DNA of 64,000 nt from Bog-473 sp963755375 (GTDB lineage: Bacteria; Actinomycetota; Acidimicrobiia; Acidimicrobiales; RAAP-2). The first letter of the stretch is position 1, and each line of letters opens with the position of its first letter. The notes beneath the pieces were generated by a model that was not told where the DNA came from, ran no database searches, and saw only the letters and a program-made list of their open reading frames with translations. Shown piece by piece: positions 1 through 8,146 of this stretch. The translations under genes and the position numbers were made by a program. Location: NCBI GenBank assembly GCA_963755375.1, contig CAVWKG010000016.1:1860001-1924000 (forward strand), read 5' to 3'.

Positions 1-954
1 GTCGGGTGGCACGAAGGAGGCCACGCTGGCCAGGTGGGCCTCCGAGATGAGCGGGCCCATCTCCGTCGTCTCGAGCGTGGGGTCGCCGACCTCGAGACCG
101 GCGATCGCCGGCTCGAGCAGCTCCATGAAGCGCTGGTAGACGCCGCGCTCGACCAGGATGCGCGAGCGGGCGCAGCAGTCCTGCCCCGCGTTGTCGAAGA
201 CGCCGTAGGGCGCCCGGGCGGCCGCCAGCTCGAGGTCCGCGTCGGCGAAGACAATGTTGGCGCTCTTGCCGCCGAGCTCGAGCGTGACCCGCTTGATCTG
301 CTGGGCGCAGCCGGCCATGACGCTGCGCCCCACCTCGGTGGAGCCGGTGAAGCACACCTTGCGGACGGCAGGGTGGGCCACGAAGCGCTCCCCCACCACG
401 CTGCCCTTGCCGGGGAGGATCTGCAGGACCCCCTCGGGCAGCCCGGCCACGAGCGCCAGCTCGCCGATGCGCAGCGCGCTGAGCGGCGTCAACTCGGCCG
501 GTTTGAGGACGACGGTGTTGCCGGCGGCCAGGGCCGGGGCCAAGCCCCAACCGGCGATGGCCATGGGGAAGTTCCAGGGGACGATGATGCCCACGACGCC
601 GAGCGGCTCGTAGAACGTGACGTCGAGGCCACCGGGCACGGGTATCTGCCGGCCACTGTGGCGCTCGGGGGCCCCGGCGTAGAAGTCGAGCACGTCGCGC
701 ACGTTCCCCGCCTCCCAGCGGGCGTTCCCGATCACGTGGCCGGCGTTGGCCACCTCGAGGGCGGCCAGCTCCTCGCCGTGCGCATCGACCGCGGCGGCAA
801 ACCGGTGGAGCAGGCGGGCCCGGTCCCCGGGGGCCACCGCGCGCCAGGGTTCGAACGCGGCAGCGGCCCGTTCGATGGCGACGTCGGTCTCCGCCGCGGT
901 CAGCCCCTCCACGCTTCTGATCACCTCGCCGGTGGCGGGGTTGCGGACGTCCAC
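1..954 (-). CDS. Aldehyde dehydrogenase, partial (C-terminus off the left edge)
   Basis: NAD(P)-dependent oxidation of an aldehyde to an acid; a cytosolic ALDH-superfamily enzyme. About 318 residues are present and the reading frame is open to base 1, so roughly the last third is missing. Visible in order: NPATGEVI near the N-terminus, the PWNFPM nucleotide-binding stretch, FTGSTEVGR (Rossmann glycine motif), ELGGKSANIVF with the general-base Glu, and NAGQDCCA containing the catalytic Cys. The start is uncertain: GTG at 954 gives a protein beginning at VDVRNPATGE, which is about 15 residues short of the usual N-terminus; an in-frame TTG lies upstream. It is divergent from the acyl-CoA ligase, suggesting a shared catabolic role (inference). 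The substrate cannot be told. Confidence 0.9.
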   Translation of the reverse strand, partial: MDVRNPATGEVIRSVEGLTAAETDVAIERAAAAFEPWRAVAPGDRARLLHRFAAAVDAHGEELAALEVANAGHVIGNARWEAGNVRDVLDFYAGAPERHSGRQIPVPGGLDVTFYEPLGVVGIIVPWNFPMAIAGWGLAPALAAGNTVVLKPAELTPLSALRIGELALVAGLPEGVLQILPGKGSVVGERFVAHPAVRKVCFTGSTEVGRSVMAGCAQQIKRVTLELGGKSANIVFADADLELAAARAPYGVFDNAGQDCCARSRILVERGVYQRFMELLEPAIAGLEVGDPTLETTEMGPLISEAHLASVASFVPPD

Positions 955-1031
955 CCGGTGATCTTTGCCGATGCCGGGCGGTCTCCCACAACCGGTCCCC
1001 CCGTCCTGCAACCGGTGGCGTGACCCACCGG

Positions 1032-1037
1032 TACAGT
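1032..1037 (+). promoter_or_regulatory. -10 box TACAGT for the acyl-CoA ligase
   Basis: TACAGT fits the TANNNT actinobacterial -10 consensus and ends 9 nt before GTG 1047, which favours that GTG over the more upstream GTG at 1020 and suggests a leaderless or near-leaderless transcript. Pattern reading only. Confidence 0.45.
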
Positions 1038-1046
1038 GCGTGGGCC

Positions 1047-2726
1047 GTGCCCCAGCCCCCCTCGCCCACGCCGACCGTCCAGTTCAACCTGGCCAAGGCC
1101 TTCGACACGCTGGTCGAGACCCTGGCCGATCGCGAATGCATCGTGTGGCGGGACCGCCGCCTGAGCTACGCCGACGTCTCCGAGCGCTCGCGCCGCCTGG
1201 CCGCCTATCTGCACGGCCGCGGCCTGGGTGTGCACCGGGAGCGGTCCGCGCTCCAGGGCTGGGAGTCGGGCCAGGACCACCTCGCCCTGGCGCTCTACAA
1301 CGGCAACGAGTACCTCGAGGGGATGCTGGGCTCGTACCGGGCGCGGGTGGCCCCGTTCAACGTCAACTACCGCTACGTCGGCGAGGAGCTGCGGTACCTG
1401 CTCGACGACGCCAAGCCCCGCGCCATGATCCTGCACTCCTCGCTCGCCCCGACGCTGGCCGAGGTGCTGCCCACGCTGGTCTCGCCCCCCGACGTGCTGC
1501 TCCAGGTCGAGGATGAATCGGGCAACCCCCTCCTCCCAAGGGCGCAGTGGTACGAGGAGGCGCTGGCCGCATCCTCACCCGACGGCGCGCCGGTCGAACC
1601 GGACCCCGACGATCTCTACGTCCTCTACACCGGCGGCACCACCGGCTTGCCCAAGGGCGTGCTGTGGCGCCAGCACGACATCTTCATGGCCGCCATGGGC
1701 GGGCGGCAGGTGGGCTCGTGGAAGATCGTCACCAGCTACGAGGGCCTCACCGCCCGGCTGGCATCGAGCCACCCGGTGCGCCTGTTGATCCTGCCGCCGC
1801 TCATGCACGGCGCGGCGCAGTGGGCCTGCTTCATGCTCATGGCCCAGGGGGCGACGCTCATCTTCCCCGACGAAACGCGCCGGGTGGACCCCGACGACGT
1901 GTGGAGCGTCGTGGCCCGCGAGAAGGCGAACTCCATGACCATCGTGGGCGACGCGGTGCTGCGCCCGCTGCTGGTGCAACTCGACAAGCAGAGCTACGAC
2001 CTCTCCTCGTTCTTCGCCGTCGGCAACGGCGGCGCTCCCCTGACCCCGGCCGTACGGGCCATGGCGGTCGAGCGCATCCCCCACCTGGTCATCTCCGACT
2101 CGGCGGGCTCCTCGGAAACCGGGGCGCAGATGCACGTGACCTCCCTGGACGACGTCGAGGTGGGCTCGTTCCTGCCCGGTCCGGGCACCCTGGTGGTCGA
2201 CGAGACGCTGTCGCGGGTGTTCGAGCCGGGCCACGAGGGCAACGGCTGGCTGGCGCAGACCGGGAACGTGCCGCTCGGGTATCTCGGCGACCCGGACAAG
2301 ACGGCGCGCACCTTCCCCGTGATCGACGGCGTCCGCTACTCCATCCCCGGCGACCGGGCCCGGCACCGGGCCGACGGGCAGATCGAGCTGCTCGGCCGCG
2401 ACTCGGTGACGGTGAACTCGGGCGGCGAGAAGATCTTCGTGGAAGAGGTGGAGCGGGCCATCGCCGGCCATCCGGCCGTGGCCGACGTCGTCGTCGCGGG
2501 CCGCCCCTCGGAGCGCTGGGGCCAGGAGGTGGTGGCCGTCGTGCAGCTGGCCGAGGGGGCGACGACCGACGGCGCCTCGGTCGTCGAGCACGCCTCCGCC
2601 CACATCGCCCGCTACAAGCTGCCCAAGGAAGTGGTGTTCGTCGAGCAGATCCAGCGCTCGCCCTCGGGCAAGGCGGACTACCGCTGGGCGGCCGAGACGG
2701 CCGTCACGGCGGCCGCGGGGGCCTAG
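1047..2726 (+). CDS. Acyl-CoA synthetase (AMP-forming, FadD-type)
   Basis: ATP-dependent activation of a carboxylic acid to its CoA thioester. The ANL-superfamily signature YTGGTTGLPKG lies near residue 195, followed by a GVLWRQHD stretch of the kind seen in actinobacterial FadD19/FadD17-like ligases, then SSETG, GYLGDPDKT and the C-terminal hinge region with RDSVTVNSGGEKIF and SPSGKADY (catalytic Lys of the A10 motif). 559 residues is the usual length. GTG 1047 was chosen because a TACAGT box precedes it; GTG 1020 gives nine more residues. Divergent from the aldehyde dehydrogenase. A sterol-side-chain or branched-acid substrate is possible from the family resemblance but is not shown by the sequence. 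Confidence 0.9.
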   Translation: MPQPPSPTPTVQFNLAKAFDTLVETLADRECIVWRDRRLSYADVSERSRRLAAYLHGRGLGVHRERSALQGWESGQDHLALALYNGNEYLEGMLGSYRARVAPFNVNYRYVGEELRYLLDDAKPRAMILHSSLAPTLAEVLPTLVSPPDVLLQVEDESGNPLLPRAQWYEEALAASSPDGAPVEPDPDDLYVLYTGGTTGLPKGVLWRQHDIFMAAMGGRQVGSWKIVTSYEGLTARLASSHPVRLLILPPLMHGAAQWACFMLMAQGATLIFPDETRRVDPDDVWSVVAREKANSMTIVGDAVLRPLLVQLDKQSYDLSSFFAVGNGGAPLTPAVRAMAVERIPHLVISDSAGSSETGAQMHVTSLDDVEVGSFLPGPGTLVVDETLSRVFEPGHEGNGWLAQTGNVPLGYLGDPDKTARTFPVIDGVRYSIPGDRARHRADGQIELLGRDSVTVNSGGEKIFVEEVERAIAGHPAVADVVVAGRPSERWGQEVVAVVQLAEGATTDGASVVEHASAHIARYKLPKEVVFVEQIQRSPSGKADYRWAAETAVTAAAGA

Positions 2727-2771
2727 CCACGCGTCCGGGAAACGGGTCGACGATCGTGACGGCGCGCACTG

Positions 2772-3305
2772 GTGCTGCGACCGTTCACCGACATGGACCG
2801 GGCACCGTTCTTCGCGCTCAACACCCATCCTCTCGTCGTCGAGTCGCTGGGCTCGTCGCCGACCCGGGCCGAGAGCGACGCCATGGTGGAGCGCTACGGC
2901 CAGGAGCTGGAGCGCGAGGGCTGGGGACTCTGGGCGGTCGAGGCCGAGGGCGGCGCGGCGTTCGTCGGCCTGGTGGGCCTGCACCGGGTGAACCCGGCGC
3001 TGCCGTCTGCGCCGGCCGTCGAGACCGGCTGGCGGCTGCATCCCGACCACTGGGGCCGCGGCTACGCCAGCGAGGCGGCTCACGCTTCGCTGCACTTCGG
3101 CTTCGAGGAGGGCGGCTTGGACGAGATCGTCGCGTTCACCGCGACCCTGAACACCCGCTCGCAGGCCGTGATGGAGCGCATCGGCATGACGCGTGACGCC
3201 GGCGGCGACTTCGACCACCCGGGCCTGCCCGAGGGCAGCCCGCTGCGGCGCCACGTCCTCTATCGGGTCAGGGCGTCACAGGTCGCCCCTCGCGTGACGC
3301 CATGA
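2772..3305 (+). CDS. GNAT N-acetyltransferase, RimJ/RimL type
   Basis: Acetyl-CoA-dependent acetylation of an amine or protein N-terminus; the substrate is unknown. The fold is recognisable from the N-terminal LRPFTDMD strand, the GWRLHPDHWGRGYASEA acetyl-CoA-binding motif A (Q/RxxGxG/A variant) near residue 88, and the NTRSQAVMERIGM segment typical of RimJ/RimL relatives. 177 residues is normal. An in-frame stop lies just upstream, so translation must begin at CTG 2769 or GTG 2772. The stop overlaps the start of tag (ATGA), so the two are probably co-transcribed. Confidence 0.85.
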   Translation: MLRPFTDMDRAPFFALNTHPLVVESLGSSPTRAESDAMVERYGQELEREGWGLWAVEAEGGAAFVGLVGLHRVNPALPSAPAVETGWRLHPDHWGRGYASEAAHASLHFGFEEGGLDEIVAFTATLNTRSQAVMERIGMTRDAGGDFDHPGLPEGSPLRRHVLYRVRASQVAPRVTP

Positions 3306-3919
3306 GCAAGAACGACGCGCGGACACGCTGTGAGTGGGCCGGAAGCGATCCCGAGATGGTGGCGTACCACGACACCGAGTGGGGCGTGCCCGTGCACGAC
3401 GACACCACCCACTTCGAGTTCCTCGTGCTGGAGGGGGCGCAGGCGGGGCTGAGCTGGTCGACCATCCTGAAGCGTCGGGCCGGCTATCGCAAGGCCTTCG
3501 TCGCCTTCGACCCCGCCAAGGTGGCGCGCTTCACGCCGGCCCGGGTGGAGAAGCTGCTGGGCGACCCCGGCATCATCCGCAACCGGGCCAAGGTCGAGTC
3601 CACCGTGCGCAACGCCCGCGCCTTCCTGGAGGTGCAGGAGGAGTTCGGCTCCTTCGACGCCTACATCTGGGGCTTCGTCGGTGGCCGGCCGCTCGTCAAC
3701 AAGTGGCGCCGCCTGGAGCAGCTCCCGGCCGTCACCGCCGAGTCGGAGGCGTTCAGCGCCGACCTGCGCCGGCGCAGCTTCGGTTTTGTCGGGCCGACGG
3801 TCTGCTACGCCCATCTGCAGGCGACCGGCCTGGTCAACGACCACGTGGTCGGCTGCTTCCGCTACGCGGAGCTCACAGGCGGCGGCACACCAGGACGCGG
3901 GCGCCGAAGCGGGAAATGA
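3302..3919 (+). CDS. tag: DNA-3-methyladenine glycosylase I
   Basis: Removes 3-methyladenine from alkylated DNA in base-excision repair. The protein carries the TagI signature: RCEWAG with Cys10, AYHDTEWGVP with His23, and NDHVVGCF near the C-terminus with His181 and Cys185; together these make the zinc clasp known in E. coli Tag. The HhH-like core (ILKRRAGYRKAF, IIRNRAKVES) and IWGFVGG are also present. 205 residues is the family's length. It starts inside the stop of the upstream GNAT gene (ATGA overlap), so it depends on the same transcript. Confidence 0.95.
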   Translation: MSKNDARTRCEWAGSDPEMVAYHDTEWGVPVHDDTTHFEFLVLEGAQAGLSWSTILKRRAGYRKAFVAFDPAKVARFTPARVEKLLGDPGIIRNRAKVESTVRNARAFLEVQEEFGSFDAYIWGFVGGRPLVNKWRRLEQLPAVTAESEAFSADLRRRSFGFVGPTVCYAHLQATGLVNDHVVGCFRYAELTGGGTPGRGRRSGK

Positions 3920-3986
3920 CGGGCCAGCTCGTCGGCGCGGCCCGGACGGACGAGCGGGGAACCCGCTGTGCTCCACGCGGCGACGG

Positions 3987-3992
3987 TAGCGT
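3987..3992 (+). promoter_or_regulatory. -10 box TAGCGT for the quinone oxidoreductase
   Basis: TAGCGT lies 8 nt before GTG 4001, a leaderless layout; it fixes the start at GTG 4001, which also gives the family's usual MRA N-terminus. Confidence 0.5.
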
Positions 3993-4000
3993 CTCGACCC

Positions 4001-5284
4001 GTGCGCGCCGCCGTCTGCCACGAGCTGGGCCCGCCCTCCCTGCTGCGGGTGGAAGAGCGGCCCGATCCCGATCCCGGTCCGGGAGAGGTCGCCGTCGCCG
4101 TCGAGGCGGCGGGCGTGAACTTCGTCGACGGCCTCTTCGTGGCGGGCCAGTACCAGATGAAGCCCTCGCTCCCCTTCGTCCCGGGCAGCGAGGTGGCCGG
4201 TCACATCGTGGCGCTGGGCCCCGACGTGACCGGGGTGGCGATCGGCGACCGCGTGCTGGCCTCGGTGGGACTGGGCGGCTTCGCCAGCCGCGTCGTCGTG
4301 CCAGCCGGCTCGGCGGTGGGACTCCCTGAGGGCATGGACGCGGCGCGGGCCGCCACGTTCACCCAGAGCTACAGCACGTGCCTGTTCGCCCTGCGCGACC
4401 GCGCCCGGGCGGCGCCGGGCGAGACGTTGCTCGTCCTCGGTGCCGGCGGCGGCGTGGGCCTGGCCGCCATCGGCGTGGGCCGGGCGCTGGGCTGCCGGGT
4501 GCTGGGGGTGGCATCGAGCGCGGACAAGCGGGCGGCGGCGCTCGACGCAGGAGCCGAAGCGGTGCTGGACCCGGCCACCGAGCCGGTCAAGGACACGGCG
4601 CGGGCTTGGGCGGGCGGCAGCGGCGTCGACCTCGTCATCGACCCCATCGGTGGCGCGCTGGCGGAGCCGTCCCTGCGCGCCCTCGGCGACCGCGGCCGGT
4701 ACCTCGTCGTCGGGTTCGCCTCGGGTGACATCCCCTCCGTACCGCTGAACCAGGTCCTCCTGCGCAACCGCTCGGTCATCGGCATCGACTGGGGCATCTG
4801 GGCCATGACCCACCCGGCCGAGCAGCGCGCCCTGCTCGACGACCTCCTCCACATGGTGGCGGCGGGGACGCTCGATCCGGTCCGCCCCGCCGAGTACCCC
4901 CTCGACGACGTCGCCGGTGCCCTCGAGGACCTCCTGGGCCGCCGCGCCGTGGGGAAGATCGCGCTCGGTGCCCTGAGGCCCGGCTCGGGGCGACCGCTTA
5001 GGCGTCGCGGGACAGCACCCGCCACACGGAGAACGCCACCAGCGCGGCGGCGAGCACCACGGAGATCACGCCCAGAAACGGCTGTCGGGCTGGTAGGTGG
5101 CGATCTGGTGGAAGCCGTGGGCGCTCAGGCACGAGCCGAAGATGCCCTTGCCTCCCGGCGGCGCCGTCCGGCAGGCCGGGGGGATGTCGTTGAAATCGAT
5201 GCCGGGCCCGAGGGCTCTCCCCGATGGGCTCTCCAAACCCCGCGGATCAGGAGGCGAAGTGCGGGATCACCTCGGTACCCATGA
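4001..5284 (+). CDS. NADPH:quinone oxidoreductase (zinc-less MDR family), C-terminus probably frameshifted
   Basis: Medium-chain dehydrogenase/reductase that reduces quinones or enones with NADPH. Seen: MRAAVCHELGPPSLLRVEE N-terminus, VNFVDGLFVAGQYQ, PGSEVAGHIVALG, the Rossmann motif LGAGGGVGLAAIGVGRALG near residue 150, and GRAVGKIALG where the family normally ends (about residue 325). Beyond that the frame stays open for about 100 Arg/Pro-rich residues with no family support and runs into the 3' end of the convergent LLM gene. A one-base insertion near 4970 would end the protein at TAG 4999-5001, abutting the TAA of the convergent remnant, so the true 3' end is probably 5001. GTG 4001 is the natural start. 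Confidence 0.8.
   Translation: MRAAVCHELGPPSLLRVEERPDPDPGPGEVAVAVEAAGVNFVDGLFVAGQYQMKPSLPFVPGSEVAGHIVALGPDVTGVAIGDRVLASVGLGGFASRVVVPAGSAVGLPEGMDAARAATFTQSYSTCLFALRDRARAAPGETLLVLGAGGGVGLAAIGVGRALGCRVLGVASSADKRAAALDAGAEAVLDPATEPVKDTARAWAGGSGVDLVIDPIGGALAEPSLRALGDRGRYLVVGFASGDIPSVPLNQVLLRNRSVIGIDWGIWAMTHPAEQRALLDDLLHMVAAGTLDPVRPAEYPLDDVAGALEDLLGRRAVGKIALGALRPGSGRPLRRRGTAPATRRTPPARRRAPRRSRPETAVGLVGGDLVEAVGAQARAEDALASRRRRPAGRGDVVEIDAGPEGSPRWALQTPRIRRRSAGSPRYP
4998..5238 (-). pseudogene. Remnant of a multi-pass membrane protein (ABC-permease-like C-terminus)
   Basis: Two overlapping minus-strand frames together give what looks like the last ~80 residues of a membrane protein: GSCLSAHGFHQIATYQPDSR followed, after a frame change near 5076, by GVISVVLAAALVAFSVW and RVLSRDA then TAA. 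The Ala/Val/Leu stretch is a clear transmembrane helix near the C-terminus. No start or N-terminal part exists upstream because the LLM gene begins there. The resemblance to ABC-2-type permease C-termini is from memory of the pattern and is weak. Confidence 0.35.
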
Positions 5285-6353
5285 GCTCGATCGTCTGCAT
5301 GACCGACTCGTGCGAGATCTTGAAGGGGTTGACCAGGCACAGCAAGAGGTCCACCCCGGCGGCCTCGTACTGACGGCAGGCCTCCAGGCACTCCTCGGGC
5401 GTCCCCAGCACACAGGCGTTGGCGCCCACGAGGTATTCGAGGCTCAGGAGGTCGAGCGTGCCCTCGTCGTCGGTCTTCTTCATGTCGGCGGCATAGGAGT
5501 AGCTACCCAGCTCCTGCTTGCGCTCGGCCATCCAGTCGGTGAGCGTGGCGATCTGGCGGGCGCCCGTCTTCGGATACCACTCGAAGGACTCGCGGGCTTC
5601 CTCCTTGGCCTTCTCGGAGTCAGGGCCGCACAGGGCCATGGTGAACGTCGCCGCCTGGTTGTGCACGAAGGCACCGACGGGCTTGGTGCACTTCTCGACG
5701 GCCGTCCGGTAGACGTCGATCTTCCGCTTGACCTCGGTGGGCGGGAGGCCCACGGCGAAGGAGCACAGGCCGAGGCCGAGGTCGCCCACCTGGGCGTGCC
5801 CCTCGTCGCTGGTCGTGGCGCCCCACAGCGGCGGGTGTGGCTTCTGCCACGGCTTGGGCTGCACGCGGCGGCGCGGCATCTGCCAGTACTCGCCGGAGAA
5901 TTCGTACTCCTCGTTGGTCCAGCAGCCGACAATGTGCTCGAGGGCCTCCTGCCACATCTGGCGGCTCTCCGCGGGGTCGACGCCGAAACCCTCGAGCTCG
6001 GCCCTGGTGGCCGAACGGCCTGCACCCATATCGACTCTTCCTTTTGAGAGGAGGTCGAGCACCGCCACCGACTCGGCCGTACGCACCGGGTGGTTGTAAG
6101 GCTTTGGCATGAGACGCACGCCGTAGCCGAGCCGGATGCGCTCGGTACGGGCCGCGATGGCGCCGTAGAGCACCTCGGGGTTCGAACAGTGGGAATACTC
6201 CTGCAAGAAGTGGTGCTCCACGGTCCAGAAGGCGTGCCAGCCGTGGCGGTCGCCGGCGACGGCCTGCTCCAGGGTGTTCTGGTAGGCCACCAGCTCGCTG
6301 TCCTCCCCCCAGGGTCGGGGGACGGGGATCTCGTAGAACAGCGCGAACTTCAT
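5247..6353 (-). CDS. LLM-class flavin-dependent oxidoreductase
   Basis: Bacterial luciferase-like monooxygenase/oxidoreductase using FMN or F420; the substrate is unknown. 368 residues, full length. Family marks: MKFALFYEIPVP N-terminal strand, FWTVEHHFLQEYSHCSNPEV (the EHHF segment common in LLM enzymes), RIRLGYGVRLMPKPYNHPVR, VDMGAGRSATRAELEGFGVD, and the C-terminal VLGTPEECLEACRQYEAAG. ATG 6353 is preceded by a GGGGGGAG ribosome-binding site. It is divergent from an SDR gene with a palindrome between them, suggesting coordinated control. The size and EHHF motif resemble the alkanal monooxygenase alpha-like group found widely in mycobacteria and relatives. Confidence 0.92.
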   Translation of the reverse strand: MKFALFYEIPVPRPWGEDSELVAYQNTLEQAVAGDRHGWHAFWTVEHHFLQEYSHCSNPEVLYGAIAARTERIRLGYGVRLMPKPYNHPVRTAESVAVLDLLSKGRVDMGAGRSATRAELEGFGVDPAESRQMWQEALEHIVGCWTNEEYEFSGEYWQMPRRRVQPKPWQKPHPPLWGATTSDEGHAQVGDLGLGLCSFAVGLPPTEVKRKIDVYRTAVEKCTKPVGAFVHNQAATFTMALCGPDSEKAKEEARESFEWYPKTGARQIATLTDWMAERKQELGSYSYAADMKKTDDEGTLDLLSLEYLVGANACVLGTPEECLEACRQYEAAGVDLLLCLVNPFKISHESVMQTIELMGTEVIPHFAS

Positions 6354-6400
6354 GGGTGGGCTCCCCCCGGACGGTGATCCCGGGACGCCCCGGGCTAGAA

Positions 6401-6410
6401 CAGTGCACTG
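6401..6410. promoter_or_regulatory. Palindrome CAGTGCACTG between divergent LLM and SDR genes
   Basis: A perfect 10-bp palindrome inside an imperfect longer dyad (TAGAACAGTGC facing GCACTGCTCCTA), placed about midway between the two divergent starts. It has the size and position of an operator for a dimeric repressor (TetR or GntR type). No regulator gene is adjacent. Confidence 0.4.
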
Positions 6411-6455
6411 CTCCTATCAGTCCGGGTCGCCCGGGCGCAACCAACCGGAGGCGTG

Positions 6456-7265
6456 ATGCGTGGATTGGAAGGCCGGACCTACGTGGTGACGGGAGCGGCC
6501 TCCGGCATCGGCCGGGCGACAGCGGCGCGCCTCTTGGAAGAGGGTGCCCGTGTGGTCGGGGCCGACCTGGCCCAGCCGTCTGACGAGCCGACCGACAGCG
6601 GAGCGCACTGGCTCTTCTCCCCCGTCGACGTGGCGAACGAGGGCTCGGTCGAGGCGCTCGTCGCCACCGCCGTGTCCTTCGGTGGCTCCGTCGACGGGTT
6701 GGTCAACGCGGCCGGTGTGGCCGGCGGCGGCCCCGTGCACATGCTGCCCGAGGAGGAGTGGGCCCGCGTCATCGCGGTGAACCTGACCGGCACCTACCTG
6801 ACGGCCAAGCACGTCATCATCCAGATGCTGCGGCAACCGCGGCACGCCGACGGCCAGCGCGGCTCGGTGGTGACGCTGGCCAGCATCGAGGGGCTCGAAG
6901 GCACGGCGGGCGGCAGCGTCTACAGCGCGTCGAAGGGCGGCGTGGTCCTCCTGACCAAGAACATGGCCATCGACTACGGCGGGCGCGGCATCCGGGTCAA
7001 CGCCATCTGCCCCGGGTTCATCGAGACCCCGATGACCGCCTCCGTCTTCGGCCCGGGCATGGAGGCGGCGCTGGCCGACATCGTCCACGAGCACAAGCTG
7101 GGCCGGCGCATGGGCCGGCCCGAGGAGATCGCCGCCGCCGCCGCGTTCCTGCTCTCCGAGGACGCCTCGTTCGTCACCGGCCACGCGCTCCCCGTCGACG
7201 GTGGCTACACGGCGGGCCGCGATCACGGGGTCACCGACATGCTGGGGCTGTCCGGCCCGGACTGA
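6456..7265 (+). CDS. SDR-family NAD(P)-dependent oxidoreductase
   Basis: Classical short-chain dehydrogenase/reductase. TGAASGIGRATAARLLEEGA is the dinucleotide-binding motif, VDVANEG and NAAGVAGGG follow, the catalytic Ser is in ASIEGLEG, and YSASKGGVVLLTKN carries the Tyr and Lys; the C-terminus LLSEDASFVTGHALPVDGGY is typical. 269 residues, full length. ATG 6456 is chosen over the GTG one codon earlier because CCGGAGG ends 4-5 nt upstream. Divergent from the LLM gene. The substrate is unknown. Confidence 0.92.
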   Translation: MRGLEGRTYVVTGAASGIGRATAARLLEEGARVVGADLAQPSDEPTDSGAHWLFSPVDVANEGSVEALVATAVSFGGSVDGLVNAAGVAGGGPVHMLPEEEWARVIAVNLTGTYLTAKHVIIQMLRQPRHADGQRGSVVTLASIEGLEGTAGGSVYSASKGGVVLLTKNMAIDYGGRGIRVNAICPGFIETPMTASVFGPGMEAALADIVHEHKLGRRMGRPEEIAAAAAFLLSEDASFVTGHALPVDGGYTAGRDHGVTDMLGLSGPD

Positions 7266-7310
7266 GCCGGTCGCAACCCTGACCGCTTGACGGGCGGACC
7301 CCCCGGCGGG

Positions 7311-7334
7311 ATACTCAAGTCAATGCTTAAGTAT
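7311..7334 (+). promoter_or_regulatory. Probable ArsR operator overlapping its own start codon
   Basis: ATACTCAAGT and GCTTAAGTAT form an inverted repeat (8 of 10 positions pair) separated by 4 nt, and ATG 7323 of the regulator lies inside it. AT-rich dyads of this form over the promoter/start are typical of autoregulated ArsR-family genes. Confidence 0.5.
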
Positions 7335-7703
7335 CGGAGGGTCGACCAGGTGTTCCGGGCGCTGGGTGATCCCACCCGGCGCGACCTGGTCGAACGTCTC
7401 AGCGACGGGCCCGCCACGGTGAGCCAGCTGGCCTCGCCGCTCGACATGAGCCTGTCGGCCGTGGTCCAGCACCTGGCCGTCCTGGAGTCGTGCGGCCTCG
7501 TCCAGTCCGAGAAGGTCGGCCGCACCCGGACCTGCCGGCTCGAGCCAGTCGGGCTCCGTGTCGCCGAGGACTGGTTCGCCGGCCAGCGCGCCGCCTGGGA
7601 CCACAGGCTCGACCGGTTGGGCGAGGTCCTGGCCGAGGACCTCGCCGCCGAGCAGGCAGCTGCACCATCAACGAAACCAGCCATCGAGAGGAGCTTGAGA
7701 TGA
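7323..7703 (+). CDS. ArsR-family winged-helix repressor
   Basis: Small DNA-binding regulator, 126 residues. FRALGDPTRRDLVERLSDGP opens the domain, then VSQLASPLDMSLSAVVQHL is the recognition helix pair and VLESCGLVQSEKVGRTRTC the wing. No metal-binding Cys pair (ELCVCDL) is present, so it is not a classical arsenic/zinc sensor; it belongs to the ArsR group that pairs with AHSA1/SRPBCC genes. ATG 7323 gives the normal N-terminus; a more upstream in-frame GTG would add a Gly/Pro-rich stretch. Its TGA overlaps the ATG of the next gene, so the pair is translationally coupled, and an inverted repeat covers its start. Confidence 0.9.
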   Translation: MLKYRRVDQVFRALGDPTRRDLVERLSDGPATVSQLASPLDMSLSAVVQHLAVLESCGLVQSEKVGRTRTCRLEPVGLRVAEDWFAGQRAAWDHRLDRLGEVLAEDLAAEQAAAPSTKPAIERSLR

Positions 7704-8146
7704 CCACCAGGACCGCCGAGCACGGAACCTTCACCCTCAGCCGGACGTACCCGTTCCCACCCGAGCGGGTCTTCGCCGCCTGGTCCAGCCAGGAGTCCAA
7801 GGCACGCTGGTTCGGCGCGCCGGGAGCCTCGGGCTACGAGCTCGACTTCCGGGTGGGAGGCGCCGAGACCAACCGGGGCGGTCCCCCCGGGGGACCCGTC
7901 TTCACCTACGAGGCCACCTACCGGGACATCGTCCCCGCCGAGCGGATCGTCTACGGCTACACCATGGAGGCCGACGACACGCTGATCTCGGTCTCGGTGA
8001 CCACGGTGGAATTCACCCAAGCGCCATCGGGCACCACGCTGACCTTCACCGAGCAGGGCGTGTTCCTCGATGGCGGCGACACGCCGGCCGTCCGCGAGAA
8101 GGGGACGGGCGAGCTCCTCGACGCTCTCGGTGCCGCGCTCGACTGA
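7700..8146 (+). CDS. AHSA1/SRPBCC-family protein
   Basis: 148-residue protein of the START/Bet-v-1-like fold, a hydrophobic-ligand pocket. Typical marks: SRTYPFPPERVFAAWSSQE, KARWFGAP, then the LDFRVGG and GGPVFTYEATYRDIVP strands, YGYTMEADDTLISVSVTTVE, and the C-terminal helix near GTGELLDALGAAL. It is coupled by an ATGA overlap to the ArsR repressor. ArsR-SRPBCC pairs are common in Actinobacteria; the ligand is usually unknown. Confidence 0.9.
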   Translation: MTTRTAEHGTFTLSRTYPFPPERVFAAWSSQESKARWFGAPGASGYELDFRVGGAETNRGGPPGGPVFTYEATYRDIVPAERIVYGYTMEADDTLISVSVTTVEFTQAPSGTTLTFTEQGVFLDGGDTPAVREKGTGELLDALGAALD

